Translations under genes and position numbers: made by a program
DNA from: Nissolia schottii
Lineage: Eukaryota > Streptophyta > Magnoliopsida > Fabales > Fabaceae
Direction: 5' to 3'
NCBI GenBank assembly: GCA_003254905.1
Contig: QANU01026700.1
Span: 1 to 64,000, forward strand
DNA: 64,000 nt
Shown: one piece after another, positions 35,401 through 48,100 of the stretch
Position numbering within the stretch: the stretch's first letter is position 1
Layout of the letters: each line of letters begins with the position of its first letter
The notes under the pieces: generated by a model
Database searches by the model: none
Told to the model about the DNA's origin: nothing
The model's input: only the letters and a program-made list of their open reading frames with translations

Positions 35401-36055
35401 AGGTCATCACCGGTGAAGTTTTGATAAGCACATTTTCTGATAAGCGAGCGAAGGCATGCCAAGACCTACCGTGACTGTAAGATTAATTACTACACACACA
35501 AAGTCCAACATAATAACCAAACATATTTCAACAACTCATGACACAACCATAAGGTAGAACACATCAATAGCAGAAGAAAATATCACAACACATCTTGAAT
35601 TGCAGTTTTACACCACCGGATAAGCTTCCTTTTTCGCTTAAGAAGAAAAGAGGGAATCAAAGAGATTCCAATCAAAACAAATAAACATGGTTAATTCCCA
35701 ACTAATCCTGAATATCACGGTCAGGTTCTCGGAATTCATGGCTATTCCCAGAGGCACAGGTGAGATAATTTACAAATAGAAGGGAGCCGAGTGTCATTTC
35801 ATTAAACTTACGGGGCCTAATGTAATTTACCAAAAACAAAAATGAAAGGAGGAAGAAGAAGAGCATTATTACAGGGTCGAGTTGGGAGAGGGAAGAGAGT
35901 TGGAGGAGGCACTGCAAGTGGGACTTGTCGGGACCGCGGAGACCCGTCTTCCTGCTCTTCCACAGGCTGCACAGAATGCTGTCCAGCGTTTCCTCCGACT
36001 TCACGCAAGACAGTTTGTGCAGTTCGAGATGCAGCTGCAGCATGCTCTCTTCCAT
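32446..36055 (-). CDS. COMMD9: COMM domain protein, COMMD9-like
   Basis: Six exons in transcript order (36055-35873, 35465-35295, 34984-34748, 34132-34043, 33547-33431, 32490-32446), all in phase, give 280 residues. The N-terminal helical part includes [20 protein letters not shown] and [10 protein letters not shown], matching the position of LSSAEAILALFPENF / W-x-x-E in human COMMD9 as I remember it. Exon 3 (residues about 119-197) is a Ser/Pro-rich linker not found in animal COMMD9. The COMM domain begins [14 protein letters not shown] (the conserved L-x-W strand) and ends [20 protein letters not shown] followed by SAV. The tail is Lys-rich (KKQKQ). COMMD proteins form ring complexes with CCDC22/CCDC93 (the Commander complex) that act in endosomal recycling; a plant role is inferred. 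The first ATG of the conserved exon was chosen. Confidence 0.88.
32663..32768. mobile_element. 106-bp MITE (TAA target duplication)
   Basis: Inverted ends GGGTATGTTTGTGAGTTTTG and the complement of CAAAACTCACAAACACCC, flanked by TAA on both sides. It lies in the last intron of the COMMD9-like gene. Confidence 0.8.
33021..33154 (+). mobile_element. Au-type SINE fragment
   Basis: It shows the B-box GGTTCAAATCTAGGAAACA, then GGGGTAAGGTTGTTTATACC, CCCATACCTCACCAAGTAGG and the 3' end GTGCATTGGGTTGCCCCTTTT, the order found in Au SINEs. The tRNA-like 5' end is shortened. It sits in the last intron of the COMMD9-like gene, on the opposite strand. Confidence 0.8.
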
Positions 36056-36220
36056 TTTCTTCTTTCTTTCTTTCTTTTTGGTCGACCTGGCTGGCTCTTC
36101 TGATGTTATGCCAGGAGCATGAAAGATGGCTATGTGCTCAACGGTGGCGGTTCGAAGATGCCAAGTGTTTCTTTGGTTAGCATTTTCAAAGAGTTCATTT
36201 TGAAAATACATCCTTTCTTG
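36056..36220 (-). promoter_or_regulatory. leader and probable start region of the COMMD9-like gene
   Basis: The frame stays open upstream of the ATG, but the residues there (Lys-rich KKKERKKK) come from a pyrimidine tract and are probably leader. No TATA box could be assigned. Confidence 0.3.
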
Positions 36221-36840
36221 TTAAAAATTATTATCTGTCCTGAAAGATATAAATATTTGAATTGTGGCCTCGTAATTTTAAGAGAGTTTCACTTATTTAA
36301 ATTTTTTTTGTATCTTTCTCTTTTATAACATAATTAAACATGACAATTTTTAACATGAAATTATCTATTTTCATTAATTTTGGTGACAAAAAATGAATAT
36401 TATAGTAATAATTAGCCAGATTCAAAACCATAGTTATTAAATATAGTTGGTGTTTGTCCCCACCACCACATCAGGTGATTGGTTCAATCAATGACCTAAA
36501 GTGAGAGTGAGATCATCGCTAGGGACCATGAGATGTCCACTTTTTTTAAAATGCTAGAGACCGCGAGAGTTTTTTTTTTAATTATTGACCAACTTGTTTA
36601 GGTCAATATTGTGAGGGGCTAAATTGAGAGTATACTTGATATGCTGGGAGCTAAGCACCCAAACAATCAAACAATACACAAAGTTATCATAGGGAATACA
36701 AACTAACACAATCTAGCGAAATAGTTACTATAAGAATAAATTCAACACACCTTTTATAACATTGATTTGATATTGTGAACGGTAGAAAATATCTAATTAT
36801 AGGAGAAGAAATAAGTGCATAAATACATTCTATCAATGAT

Positions 36841-38896
36841 ATGACAATCTTTGATTATCTTAGTGCTTTCAATGGTCTCGTCTCTAAATTAGAGGCTACT
36901 AGAGTGAAGGTTGATGATGAAAATAAAGCGTTTAGGCTCATATGGTCTTTTTTTGTCTTCCTATGGGCATATCAAACTTGTTTGATGTATGGGAAGGAAA
37001 CTCTAGATTTTGAAGAAGTTGCTAGTAAAATTATTTTTGGGTAAAGAAAAATGAAAAGTGATGTTAGCACTTCATCAAACTCAGTGTTGGCAGTTACAGG
37101 GAAGAAGAACCATGGAAAGAATTTGACATGCTGGAAAGGTGGAAAGTGTGGGAATGTAAAGAAATTTCAGGTGGAGCTGCATCAGAGAAAGGCTTAGAGT
37201 CAGGTACTAGCAATGTTTCTCTCGTTATGGGAGATGATGAATTTCTGTAGAAGATGAGAAGTGTTGATAACTCTCTATTGTAGTTTTTTTTTCTTAGTAA
37301 TTCATGTAATTTTTAGGCATTTTAGTTGAATATTAGTTTGCGTTTACATGGATTAATATAGAAATTCACTTTGATTGCATAAAACTAACATTTAGGCATG
37401 TAAGGTAGAAATAGGGAACTTTAGGTGTTTTTCAGGTGCAAAATGACTATTGGAGGAAGTTATGAAGAGTTGGGAAGCTCTGGAGCCAAGAAGAGTTAAG
37501 AAATATGAAGAAATGTAGATATAGGAGCGCTCCAACGCACAATGAGACACGCAAAATTGAGGTTCAAGAATTTACAAGGGCCACTCGAGTGGCATTTATA
37601 CTCGCTTGAGTGGGTGGATTTTGCTGTAAAAAAATAAGGATTTCTTAACCCTTATAACTCCTCTATAAATAGAACCATTAGCACTTCGCACATAGTAAGC
37701 ATAACTTCAAATTGGAGTGAAGAGGCAATCCTAGGAGAGTTAGAAGACGCAAGGAAAATCCTTTGATCACTCTGATCAATCGTGAGTTCCTCTGTTTATA
37801 ATTCGTCAATGTATTTTTCCCTCTTTCTCTTTATGTTTGCATTCCCTTTTCCCTCCATGCACTAAATTTCTTTTAGTAGGGCTTAAATGGAAGTTGCTCC
37901 GTCGACTATGTTGTCATGTTATTCCTTCTATCCAATTGAGGTATTTATCAAATTAACTTTAACCTTTTTGTAATTGTTGAAATTTTTATATGCCTGATCA
38001 CCACGTAAATATTTAGTATCTTCCCATGAGATGAGATAGAGAGATTGTGGGATAAAACTAGGTTAGGCAAACCATAGGTTAGGCGAATCCTCGAGAGGTA
38101 TTTTCGCGATCTGTGTGCTCGTGTGTGGAGCCGGTAGAATAGGGAAATCACCCTTAGAATAAGTTTAGATCTGCTAAAAAATTAGTGTGACCAACCTTGA
38201 CTAAGAAGGTCACTTGATCTTGAGAAAGGCTAGTGACCATTAACCTTGACCATTAATCATTGGTAAAAACCATAATTGGATAGGGTAATAATCAGCAACG
38301 TAGGTGAGAGTAACAGAAGTCATGTGTCCAAATGCTTTCTCTTACCTGAATTCTTCAAAGCTATTTCATTTACATTTTAATTGTTTTTCTTTTATTTTCT
38401 CAATTAATTTTGAAAATCTAAAAACAACCGCTCAAACAATTAAGTGTCTGCACTTGCAAAATAACGTTATTACCCAGTCCTCGTGGGTTCGACAACCTAA
38501 GTCTCAAAAGGACTCACTATTACTTGTTGTGACTAATGAATTTGCTAGCATTCAGCGCATCAAGTGTATGCTCATGGCATTTTCATATTGTCATGGAAAG
38601 GGATAAGTTTTACTAGTGGGATTCACAATTGCACACAAAGATTGGTTGGCATTGATGCAAGGTGTGTAGTAGGAATATGTCGAGGACTGAAGAACTTTCT
38701 GAGAAAACCAATATGGAAGTTGCACCATAAATTTTCAGTAAGGTTTTTCTGACATGTGCACAAATGAAATTCTTGGATTGCATGATTCCAAGTGAATATA
38801 CTCATTTATGGTAAAGTATGATAGTTCTTTTGAACTATGATTGTCGATATAAACAATGAAAGCTTAAAATGTGTTTGTTTTAATGAAAGTGGAGAT
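36841..38896 (+). mobile_element. Ty1/copia relic (gag region), split by a solo LTR
   Basis: The gag text LSAFNGLVSKLEATRVKVDD and YGKETLDFEEVASKI matches the copia gag (UBN2-type) domain. A zinc-knuckle-like C-W-x-x-G-K-C-G-x-V-K-K block follows at about 37128-37165. After the inserted solo LTR (37265-38562) the copia sequence resumes, and the segment ends with the purine tract AAGTGGAGAT next to a TGTTGTGG LTR start. Most of pol is gone. An old, broken fossil. Confidence 0.65.
37265..38562 (+). mobile_element. solo LTR of an LTR retrotransposon (1298 bp)
   Basis: The ends TGATAACT and GCGCATCA form the TG...CA pair with a short inverted match (TGAT/ATCA). A perfect 5-base duplication AGTGT flanks it (37260-37264, 38563-38567). 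The interior has a TATA-like CTATAAATAG near 37671 and a GTCCTCGTGGGTTCGACAAC motif near its end, as in many legume gypsy LTRs. No internal domain is present, so it is a recombination product of a complete element. Confidence 0.85.
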
Positions 38897-39350
38897 TGTT
38901 GTGGTTGATTAAAGTATACACAGTGAAAAAGTCTCACATTGCCATAAAGTGCAAGGGAGAATGAGGTTAAAACTATACATAATGAGCCAAGTTTTTCATT
39001 TTAACTCGTATCAGTCAAAAACACTTTAAACTTGTATTTGATTCACTTCTGTCTTTTTCTACTCTTATATTAGAATGTCAGAGGTAAGTTAGATATTAGT
39101 TTTGGATAATATGAGTGTACTAGGATCGTGGGGGTGGTTAAGAAATGAGTTTTCTGTGTTGTAAGAATTTTTACAACATTTTTCTCTTGTTGTCTTTAGA
39201 CAACGGTTGTGATTTTTTCCTCTTATTTTAAAGTTTTTCACAATAATTCTTGTGTTATGTTATTGTTCAATTTTATTTTTCTATTCTTCATAGGTAAGTT
39301 CCTCAAGGAGGAAATGATATTTTTTTCCAATACTCCTTTAACTGTGCACT
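38897..39350 (+). mobile_element. probable 3' LTR remnant of the copia relic
   Basis: It begins TGTTGTGGTTGATTAAAG directly after a purine tract and contains the AAAGTCTCACATTGCC motif common in copia LTRs. Its right edge is not defined and no partner LTR was found upstream, so the end given is approximate. Confidence 0.45.
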
Positions 39351-39955
39351 GAATAACACCTGTGTCATCCAATAACTAGTTTCTTCTTCTCTTTAGCTTC
39401 ATCATATGACTTCTTGTTGACATAATGAGAATCCCTCTCTTATTTTCTGCTTCAGTTCATGGGACTCGTTATATTTGTTTTTCTCTAACCAATGAATAAA
39501 AGGAGAAAATATTTCTTTGGTTTGTTTGGGTGTTTTTTTTTTTATTTTTTTTAAATTTATAAACGAAATATGATAAATAAAAAATAAAAACAAAAATAAT
39601 ATTTTATTATTTTTACATTTTTGTCCCTTTCAAAAAGAATCTTGAAAATAAAAAAAGAAAAAACCAGTCCAAACATACATTTCTCTTCATTTTTCTTTTC
39701 TCTTTTTTTTTGGGGTGCATACTCATCTCCTCATTTTCTTTTATGTGCACTTTGTTTCCTCTTCCCTAAACAAATTAAAAGAAAAAAAAAGCCTTTCTTT
39801 CCTCTTATTTAGTGTTTATATCCAAACAAAGTGATGAACATCACCGTGAAATCTTATCCCATTTTTACCCGTACATTCATAATCCATAGCACACTAGAAA
39901 TAAAAATTACATTGTCATGTGAATAGAAAACATAGTAAAAGGAAAGAGGAAGCCA
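39351..39955. other. intergenic upstream of the CID gene
   Basis: T-rich and A-rich runs, no gene. It should contain the promoter of the CID-domain gene, whose leader begins near 39960-40000. Confidence 0.35.
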
Positions 39956-39979
39956 AGTAGCCAACGCTGAAGTCGATAT

Positions 39980-42162
39980 TTTATTGTTTTTTCATCTTCG
40001 CTCCCAATCTGCTGCCAACACCCAACAAAACAACAAGCACTACACTTCAAACTTCGGAAGCTCCCCTCTCTGCAGCGGCGGTGTCGTCGCCGGTGGCCGT
40101 GCACGGCGGTGGTTCTGCTTCTCCCGTCCCCCAACTTGTAAGTATTCACGATCTATCCAACAAGCTTCTCTCACTCGTCGCTTGGAGAAATAAATGTTAG
40201 GTTTTCAGCTCAGTATCCGAACTAAATTTCGATCACTCTTGTACTCGTGCTTCTTCCCAACAAAATCTCGTTTTTTTCTTTTTTTTTTTTTGAATTTTTT
40301 CCCAAACAATTTCCATTTTCTTTTGGTTTTTTCTTTTGATATCGGTATTTGGAATTCGAATATGGAACTTGTAACAGAACCAACCGAGAACGAACGAGTT
40401 TGTGTCGCTTTTAACTTGGAGTAATTTGGGGTTGCTAGTTGGTGATTAGGTTTATGGTTTGATGTATTTGCTTTGCAGTAGCAAGTGATAATTGCATTGT
40501 CTTCTAGTACCAAAACCTAATGAGAAAAAAAAGTGATAATTCTGTGTTTGTTTTTTTAATTACTAATTGAGATTTCCTTTATTAGCTTCCGATACGGTGA
40601 GGTGTGGTTTGTAGGATTTGGTAAGGGGTGTATGTGGCTTGTGAGTTGTGATGAGTAAGATTGGTGGAGGTTTAGGTTTGACACAATCCTGTTTTTGGAA
40701 GAGTGTCTTGTCAAATTTGTGAATATTCCTTCTCTTGTTCCCATTTGTGAGATTTTTTTTTTGTTTTTTTTTATTTACAATTTAATTGTGAACTTCATGG
40801 TGTTATAAATCGTAGGCATACTTACCCTTCTGTCCTTTTCTTTTTAAATTTTTTTGAAACGGGAGGTTGATGCATTAATCTTGGTGAAGTGTGTTTGTCC
40901 TGAATCCCCCTGTTCTTAACAGGATTTCTGTATTGATGTTAGGGTTGCTTATAGGGTAGAGGAGATTATGATTTGTGAGGGATTTTGTTTGGGTTGAGGG
41001 TTGGCATAGGAAAAGAGACCATCTGTTTATTGGAAGAAATGCTTTGTCTGGTAAGTGTCTGTTGGGTTATCATTTGTTAGAGGTAACTTCCCTATTAACT
41101 ATGTGGGCTATGCGATAGTTTTATTTAGTGCATGGTTATTTACATCAGAATGGGTGAGATGCCGAAGAAATGATCATGGCAACTCACTTGACTCCTTGGT
41201 GAAACATCTATATGGGGTTATATCTCTCTTGTACTGTAGTGTATAGGTTTCTCTTAAGTATCTAATGGAAGGCAGTAATTCTCAAGCTAGTGGAAGGCAG
41301 TAATTCTCAAGCTAGAGTTGGGGATAATCAGTGGATACGGATTATTTGTTTTTCAGAGGAATTTTCTGGCATTTTTGTAATATTCAATGTCATCAGTTCC
41401 ACCTTCAATTTTTCTTCTTCTTCAATATTTGGCATTCCATCAGCTTTTAGAAATTTCTTGTTCTTGAGGAATCTCAATTATGGAGAAACCTCACAATTCC
41501 AAGCCCTCATAATCCCATTGGCTTGAAACGTTTTGATATCGCACAATGGTGAGGGATATTTTGGAATTCCATGAGATACAATGAAATACTGGCAACGATC
41601 ACATAAAGATGGAGTTTTTTTGCGCTGTATCTTTGGGAGCACAGTTGAATATAGTAGGTTTAGAAGTACGCAACTGATTCTGTGAATAAAGGTTTGAAAA
41701 TGTAAGGGGATGCTTGGCAAACATCATTAAGGGTGTCTCTTTTGCCCTGCAGGTCCTCAACTTGGTATGAGATAGCATTGTTTTGTTAGTCACTCTTTGG
41801 TGTTCTACACTTCTGCTAGTTGCCCTTTCAAGGTAGTTGCCATTTCAGTTAGACACGGGGATTGGGAAGCTTTGCTGCTTTCCATTTTTTTTTCCTCCAT
41901 TTGTTCTGTTTTGGAGAACAACTTGTGCTTCTTATAGCTGTACTTGCTGTCCTTTTTATCTATTTTTTTTCTTTTCAATTTAAAAAATCATAACTTTTGC
42001 TATATGGATGGATAAAAATAAGTTGATTTACCTTCCTTCACGATTGATTTACTGGTTATTGATTATGCATTTTTGTTTCAATCTATGAATCAAGTCTCAT
42101 ATTTAATTGATTTTTTACTGTGAACTATAGGAACGTCTCCAGGATATGTGAAACTTGTCAAA
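39980..42162 (+). promoter_or_regulatory. 5' leader of the CID gene with a 2-kb intron
   Basis: A GC-rich leader (CAGCGGCGGTGTCGTCGCCG around 40073) ends at a donor CCCAACTT/GTAAGT (40138). The acceptor GAACTATAG lies at 42130, 32 bases before the ATG. The intron carries a direct 25-bp duplication at 41266-41315. Long leader introns of this type often raise expression in plants; that effect is inferred. Confidence 0.6.
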
Positions 42163-45100
42163 ATGGGCACCGATGCATTTGATGGACAGACATTAGTAGA
42201 GAAGTTGTTGAAACTAAACAATTCGCAACAAAGCATTGAATGTATCCTGCATCAATCCCTGTTTGTTTTAATGACATTTTTCCATTTGGTTGGTTCTGCA
42301 TTATCAGGTTGCTAGTAGTACCTATAGAGCATTTATTGCAGCAAAACTTTCTATGGTTATTTTTTCGTGGCATGGTATTCAGTTACAGCAACTCTAAAAT
42401 GTGGTTTGTTTGGATTTGGAAAAATAGATCTAAAGAAATGCGACGACCTATTTCTTCATTTATTGATTTAGTGCATGAATTGACATGATGCCTATTTAGT
42501 AATTTTTCATTTCTTTTTATACAATCTGTTTGTAAGTTTTTAGCAAGGCAATGGATGCATAGTTTCTACGCCACAGTGTTGACTTGTGGCACCTGGTACA
42601 TGTGTTTGGTCTTGCTATGTTGTGAATTTAATATGTATAAAACGCAGAATTTTCCTTTTTTTTGCTTTTATTGGATAAAATCTTGTATTTACTATTGTTT
42701 ATAGAAGTAGCTAGAGAATTTTTACATGATAGATTGATTTTGAATTTATTATTGTGAAGCTGGTATTTTGGGTCTTGATTTTTTGCTTTTTCATTAGTCT
42801 TTGTTCAGAAGATAGGAGGGGTTGTTGCACCCTGTTGGATTTGTAGGAAAATAGAAGAAAAGGAGTGTAAGAGGAGTGAAACAACAAGGCGTGGTAGGTT
42901 CAATACTTGAATGTAGACACCTTCAGCACTGTCTACATATGCAATAGAAAATATATACAGTTAACCTTTTCAAGAAAAATAAAGACTTAAAACTATTTTT
43001 TATGACTCCTATTGTCCCAATGCCATGACATTGACTGTTGCCAATGCAATAATTCTATCCTTCCCAATGTCATATGTTACGTAACCCTCTAGTAATCAGG
43101 AAGTAGAAGTGGATAAAGCAGGGAGAAATTCAAGAATTCCACCACTGCCCTTTATCTACAGCCAAAGGAGAAGCCAAACAGATAGGGGAAAGCAGATTTG
43201 ATTTGCGGTTATTAAGATAAGATTTTGTTAGTTAGGAAGATATTATTTAAAGTTAAATTAGGATTCTGTTAGTTAGGAAGATATTATTAGGATGAGATTA
43301 GTTGGGAAGAATAAAATAAGTTAGTTATGAAGTAGTCTATAAATAGAAGAGAATTAAGGGAGAGAAGGCAGGTTTTTTGGGAGACTAGGACAGATCAGGC
43401 GAGAAAGCACTCGTTCTCGAGAATTGTCATTCTTCTATTTTGTTATTTTCAAGGCTAGACCTAATTGGGTCTTAGCTTAAACAATTTCTCTTAAAATTCT
43501 GTCATATTTCGTGAGTTTGGTACCAGTTGTTACATCATACTTGTTATAGGGCAGATCACATTAGTCAAATGCATTATTCTTAACACACACTATTTTATCC
43601 AATTGTTTAAGCATCCCTGTATATATTCTTAAGTGAAGGAACATCGTAGCAGCTGTTGAAGTTTTGTGAAATTCACTGTAAAGTGCCAAGTAAAATAAGA
43701 CTTTGACAGAAGTTGTTTCTATGAAAATATTTTGTTATAATTTTTATATATGATGTTACAGTTAGTTTCACTTGAAATAAAACAGGTGACATTAAATTAT
43801 ACGTGTTTGCACCTCTGACTTATTTGTAACCATGTAAAGTAAGGAAGTTTCTATTAAAATTAGAAGAAGTTTAGATGTAAAGACTAAAGAATCGATGTTA
43901 ACATCTATAGTTTGATTTTCTGTTTAGAGGTTCTCTTATCCTCTTTTTGCAATTCTCTTCTCATCTTAATGAAATTCTTCTTACATCCAAAAAAAAAATA
44001 AAAATCTGTTAGGGGCCAAATGGTTAAGCAAGTGTATATTAGGAGAGAAAATATAGATGTTGGGCCTGGCAGCCCAGAATTAGTAGAGGCAAGTGAGGAA
44101 TTTGAGAGGGAAAGTTAGTTAGACAGCTTTTCAATCAGTTAAGGGACAGCTGGCTAGTTAGTTTGAAGAAAATGAGTATATTAGAATTTAGAATTGGTAG
44201 TTGAGTGCAAACATTTGTCTAGACATTTTAATGAGAAATTGGGAGAATGTCCTGCAAAACTTGTATCCTGTTTCTGTTCTGCTAGGGTTTTCTGGTGCAT
44301 TACCAGGCCTTTGTTCATCGATAATAGCATATGAATTCCTGTTCTAAGTTCTAACAATAACAAAGAAAAAGAATTCACAATGAATCAATGATAGTGTTTG
44401 TCAACTGAAATTGAAGGGAAAAGTAGGGAAGGAGATTGGGTGAAAGAAGGTTATATTCATGCTTTTTCAGGTTGCATAAATCATCATTAGGTTCAAAATA
44501 TAATGAATGACCTTTATAACTTAAGTATGATCCTATGGAATAACCTCATCTTTGTAACTTGAGTAGTCTCACTTATGTTGGGTGGCTAATTTCTGATGGA
44601 ATAACCTGTTAGGGGGTGAAGATTGGGTGTGTCCTTTTACCTTGAAGCTGTCTTTACTGATATATTTTATGAAAATCTTGGGCATTTTGGCTGGAATAAA
44701 GAGGCTAATTTATGATTATGTGCAGTTTATGGATCTGGCGAGTTTGGTTGGGAGGACAGTATTTCCAAAGGTGTTCTTTGCCCTTCCTTTACTATCACTG
44801 TGATGGGTGGGATAGAATTGTCATTTGGCTTTCTTATTACTCTAGCCTCTAGCACTTGCTTTGCTTATGGTTGTTTTGAGGGATTGCTATTTACTGCCTT
44901 GCAAAGAATTTGGACTATTTTTTCGGCATCTCTTAGCTGGCTGGCTCATTATTTTATGTTGGAAATTTTCTTTGTATACGAGGTTTCTTCCTTCTCCCAT
45001 GGCACCTTCTCTTTTCTTTTAATAATGCAGTGTTTATTTACTTTAAATAGGGATGGCAATGGGTAGAGTTGGGATAGGGTTTTGGCTCAACCCCACCTTG

Positions 45101-48100
45101 CCCCTTAATTTATGGAATAAAATAAAACCTGCCCTTACCCTACCTGCAGGTTTTAAAAATAAAAACCCTAACCCTACCCATAGATAAATATCTAAACCCT
45201 CACCCTACCCGCCAAAAAAATGCTTTAATGATTACACAATATAAGGGACAACTACAAACATGTTTTAGTGCATAACAACAACATAATTTAAACTATTAAC
45301 TACACAATTCATAAAAATTAAACAAACATAGCATTTTTAACATAGCAAAACCATAGATTAAACCAAACACCATAATCTCTTGTCATAACAACTAGAAAAC
45401 ATAACATTGCAATTTATCTGGTACATGGAAGAAAGTCAAGCTAAGACATACAAGTGTTATGAAAATAATAAAATATTAATATGTTCTCTCAAATATATAT
45501 GTGTGTGTGTGTAGGGTTAAATACGTTTTCAGTCCCTAAAAAATTTCAAAATTTGTGTTTTACTCCTCAAAAATTTTTTGTTAGGAAATTGTCCCTCTAA
45601 TTTTATTTTATTTTTTGTTTTAGTCCTTGCCATCAAGTTTGGCCGTTAACTGCTAACATGGCAATTAACTTGGCCAAGTGGTAGGTCACGTGCAATGCCA
45701 TGTGTCAATTTTGTGTGGACACGTGGCTTGTCATGTGACCAAGTTAACTGCCACGTCAATAGTTAATGGCCTAACTTGATGACAGGACTAAAACCAAAAA
45801 ATGAATTTTTAGAGGAACGATTTCCTAACAAAATTTTTGAGGGGTAAAACACAACTTAAAATTTTTTAAGGACTAAAAACATATTTAACTCATATATGTA
45901 TATATAAATGTACATACAATTAAAATTATATATAGGGTGCGGGTAGCGTTAGGATAGGTTCATGTTGAACCCTAACCCACATTGGTAATTACCCACTTTC
46001 TACCCTACCCGAGTGGATTGGTTCGCGACGGGTACCCATGGGTAGGGTATCAATTGTCACCCCTAGCTTTAAAAAGTCAATGTAACCACTTCACTCACGA
46101 TTAATTTTTCAACTATGTTTAATTTTCAGATTATTTTTTGATGGATATGAAAAGTATTTATTCAGATAAAGAAGAGGAGTAAACAGCAGGAGGACAAGGA
46201 ATTCATTGAACAACTGATTCAACAAAACGATGAAAACTGACTAAAGATCATTTTATGCAAAGAAGCTGTCTATCCCCTTTGCTAACCCCTAAGAGAACTC
46301 CCTCCTAAGGAAATGACGAGTGTAAGGAGAAGCCAAACAACTTGTTTAGAAGTATGTTTGGGATGTATGTTGCTACCTGTCTGTACCAGATTTATCAATA
46401 CGCTAGTTGAATTATATAGTGTTGGCAAACGATAATAGCATTTTGTTCAATTGTCTTAACTAGCTTAATAGTTTTCAAGAAGTAATATTGTTTAAGATAT
46501 TGCTTTCCTCTTAAAAGTCTTTTATAACAACTTCACATGGTTGGATGTAATTGTGATTTAATTTTGGTCAACTATATTTCCTTCATATTATTCCTTTCTC
46601 TGTCGTTTTGGTTCTTTATTAATGAGATTTGTGTATTGCAATATGTATTCCTTAAACATCCATTTAGCACTATCCCGTTGGTGTATTTCTCACCGCAAGA
46701 GGGCAAGAGAAATAGTTGAAACATGGGATAAATTGTTTAATGGTTCACAGAAAGATCAGCGTGTCTCTTTTCTATACTTGGCTAATGACATCTTGCAAAA
46801 TAGTAGGCGAAAGGGAAGTGAGTTTGTGAATGAATTCTGGAAAGTTCTTCCTGGAGCTCTGAGGCGTGTTTATGAAAATGGCGATGAACATGGAAGGAAA
46901 GCAGTGACAAGACTTGTAAGTTCTATTGTCACTTGTTATAGTCAATGTCATCATACTATTCTTACATTTAATTCTGTAGATTTATGGCCTGGCGTGGGCA
47001 ATATCTTACCTTTGTCTACTCTTTATTTCGGGCATTTTTAATCTTCTATTAAAATTTGTACATATCTTACCTTTGTCTACTCTTTATTTCGGGCATTTTT
47101 AATCTTCTATTAAAATTTGTACATAGTATTGAATTGGTATGCCTGAAAGAATTATAAATATTTAGGTTAAAGTATCTAATTCTCTATATTGTGCTGTACT
47201 TTTTTGTGTTAATGCCTGGTGCATAAGTTAAGCAAATTTTTTATCCTTCCCAAGGCAGAAATCTTTTGCTGGAAATTCATTTATGCTGGACATTGGCCAT
47301 CATTATTATTATGATTTATTATTTTTTAAATTTCATGTCATATGTAGAAAGGGAAACACTGGTATGAATGTGTTATGGATCACCACTTTGTCTGTGGAGA
47401 TCGGCATGTAGTACAATTCACTATCTGTTTTTTTTTTTTTTTTTTAATTTTATTTTTAAATAAAAGAAGATTTTCATTATCAAGAAGAGAAAAATAATAC
47501 CAGGGGAAAGGAGGACAAGAGATCCACGTTACAAAAACTAGAACTAACAAAATAGAACGTCAAGGTAGTGTTTGATTCCTGTTTTGAGACAAGAACAGAG
47601 ACATTGGGATAGTAGAGACATGTCTCTAATGTCCTTTCTTTTTGGAGGTACATAAATTAGCTTAAAAATTGTTGTGAGACATGTCTCCCGTGTCCATCCC
47701 TTTTGGAGGTACATAAATTAGCTTAATAATTGTCCTAAGGTAGGAACCAAACGCTACCCAAAAGAGTAAGGCTGTCCAATCTCTCAACATAGTTGAGATG
47801 GACACACCCTATGCCATGCTATTGCTATAGTAAGAAGCTATGGAGCTTGTTATGTTCCTGCCCTTGCTCTCTCTGCTGCGGGCATCCACTCTGAGGGTCT
47901 ATCTGCTACTTAGTCAACAGGCTCTGGTCCCGGATCAACAAAGGTCACCTAATGGAACTGCGCCTAGATATGCGTACAAAGGAATACTGGCACTGGAAAG
48001 GAATTGGACTATATGATGGTGCTCTAGTAGCTTTCTCTCGAGATGGATGGCCAGATCCTTTCTTTCCTACCAGTCGGAACAATGTAAGAGGAATTGAAAT

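Noticed and set aside
35842-36180. Plus-strand frames opposite the first COMMD9 exon
   Set aside because: The minus-strand exon has conserved residues, correct phases and splice sites; the plus-strand frames have no family match.
42830-43560. LTR-like segment with a CTATAAATAG box in intron 1
   Set aside because: It has a plausible TATA box and GGTACCAG motif, but I could not define TG...CA ends or a target duplication.
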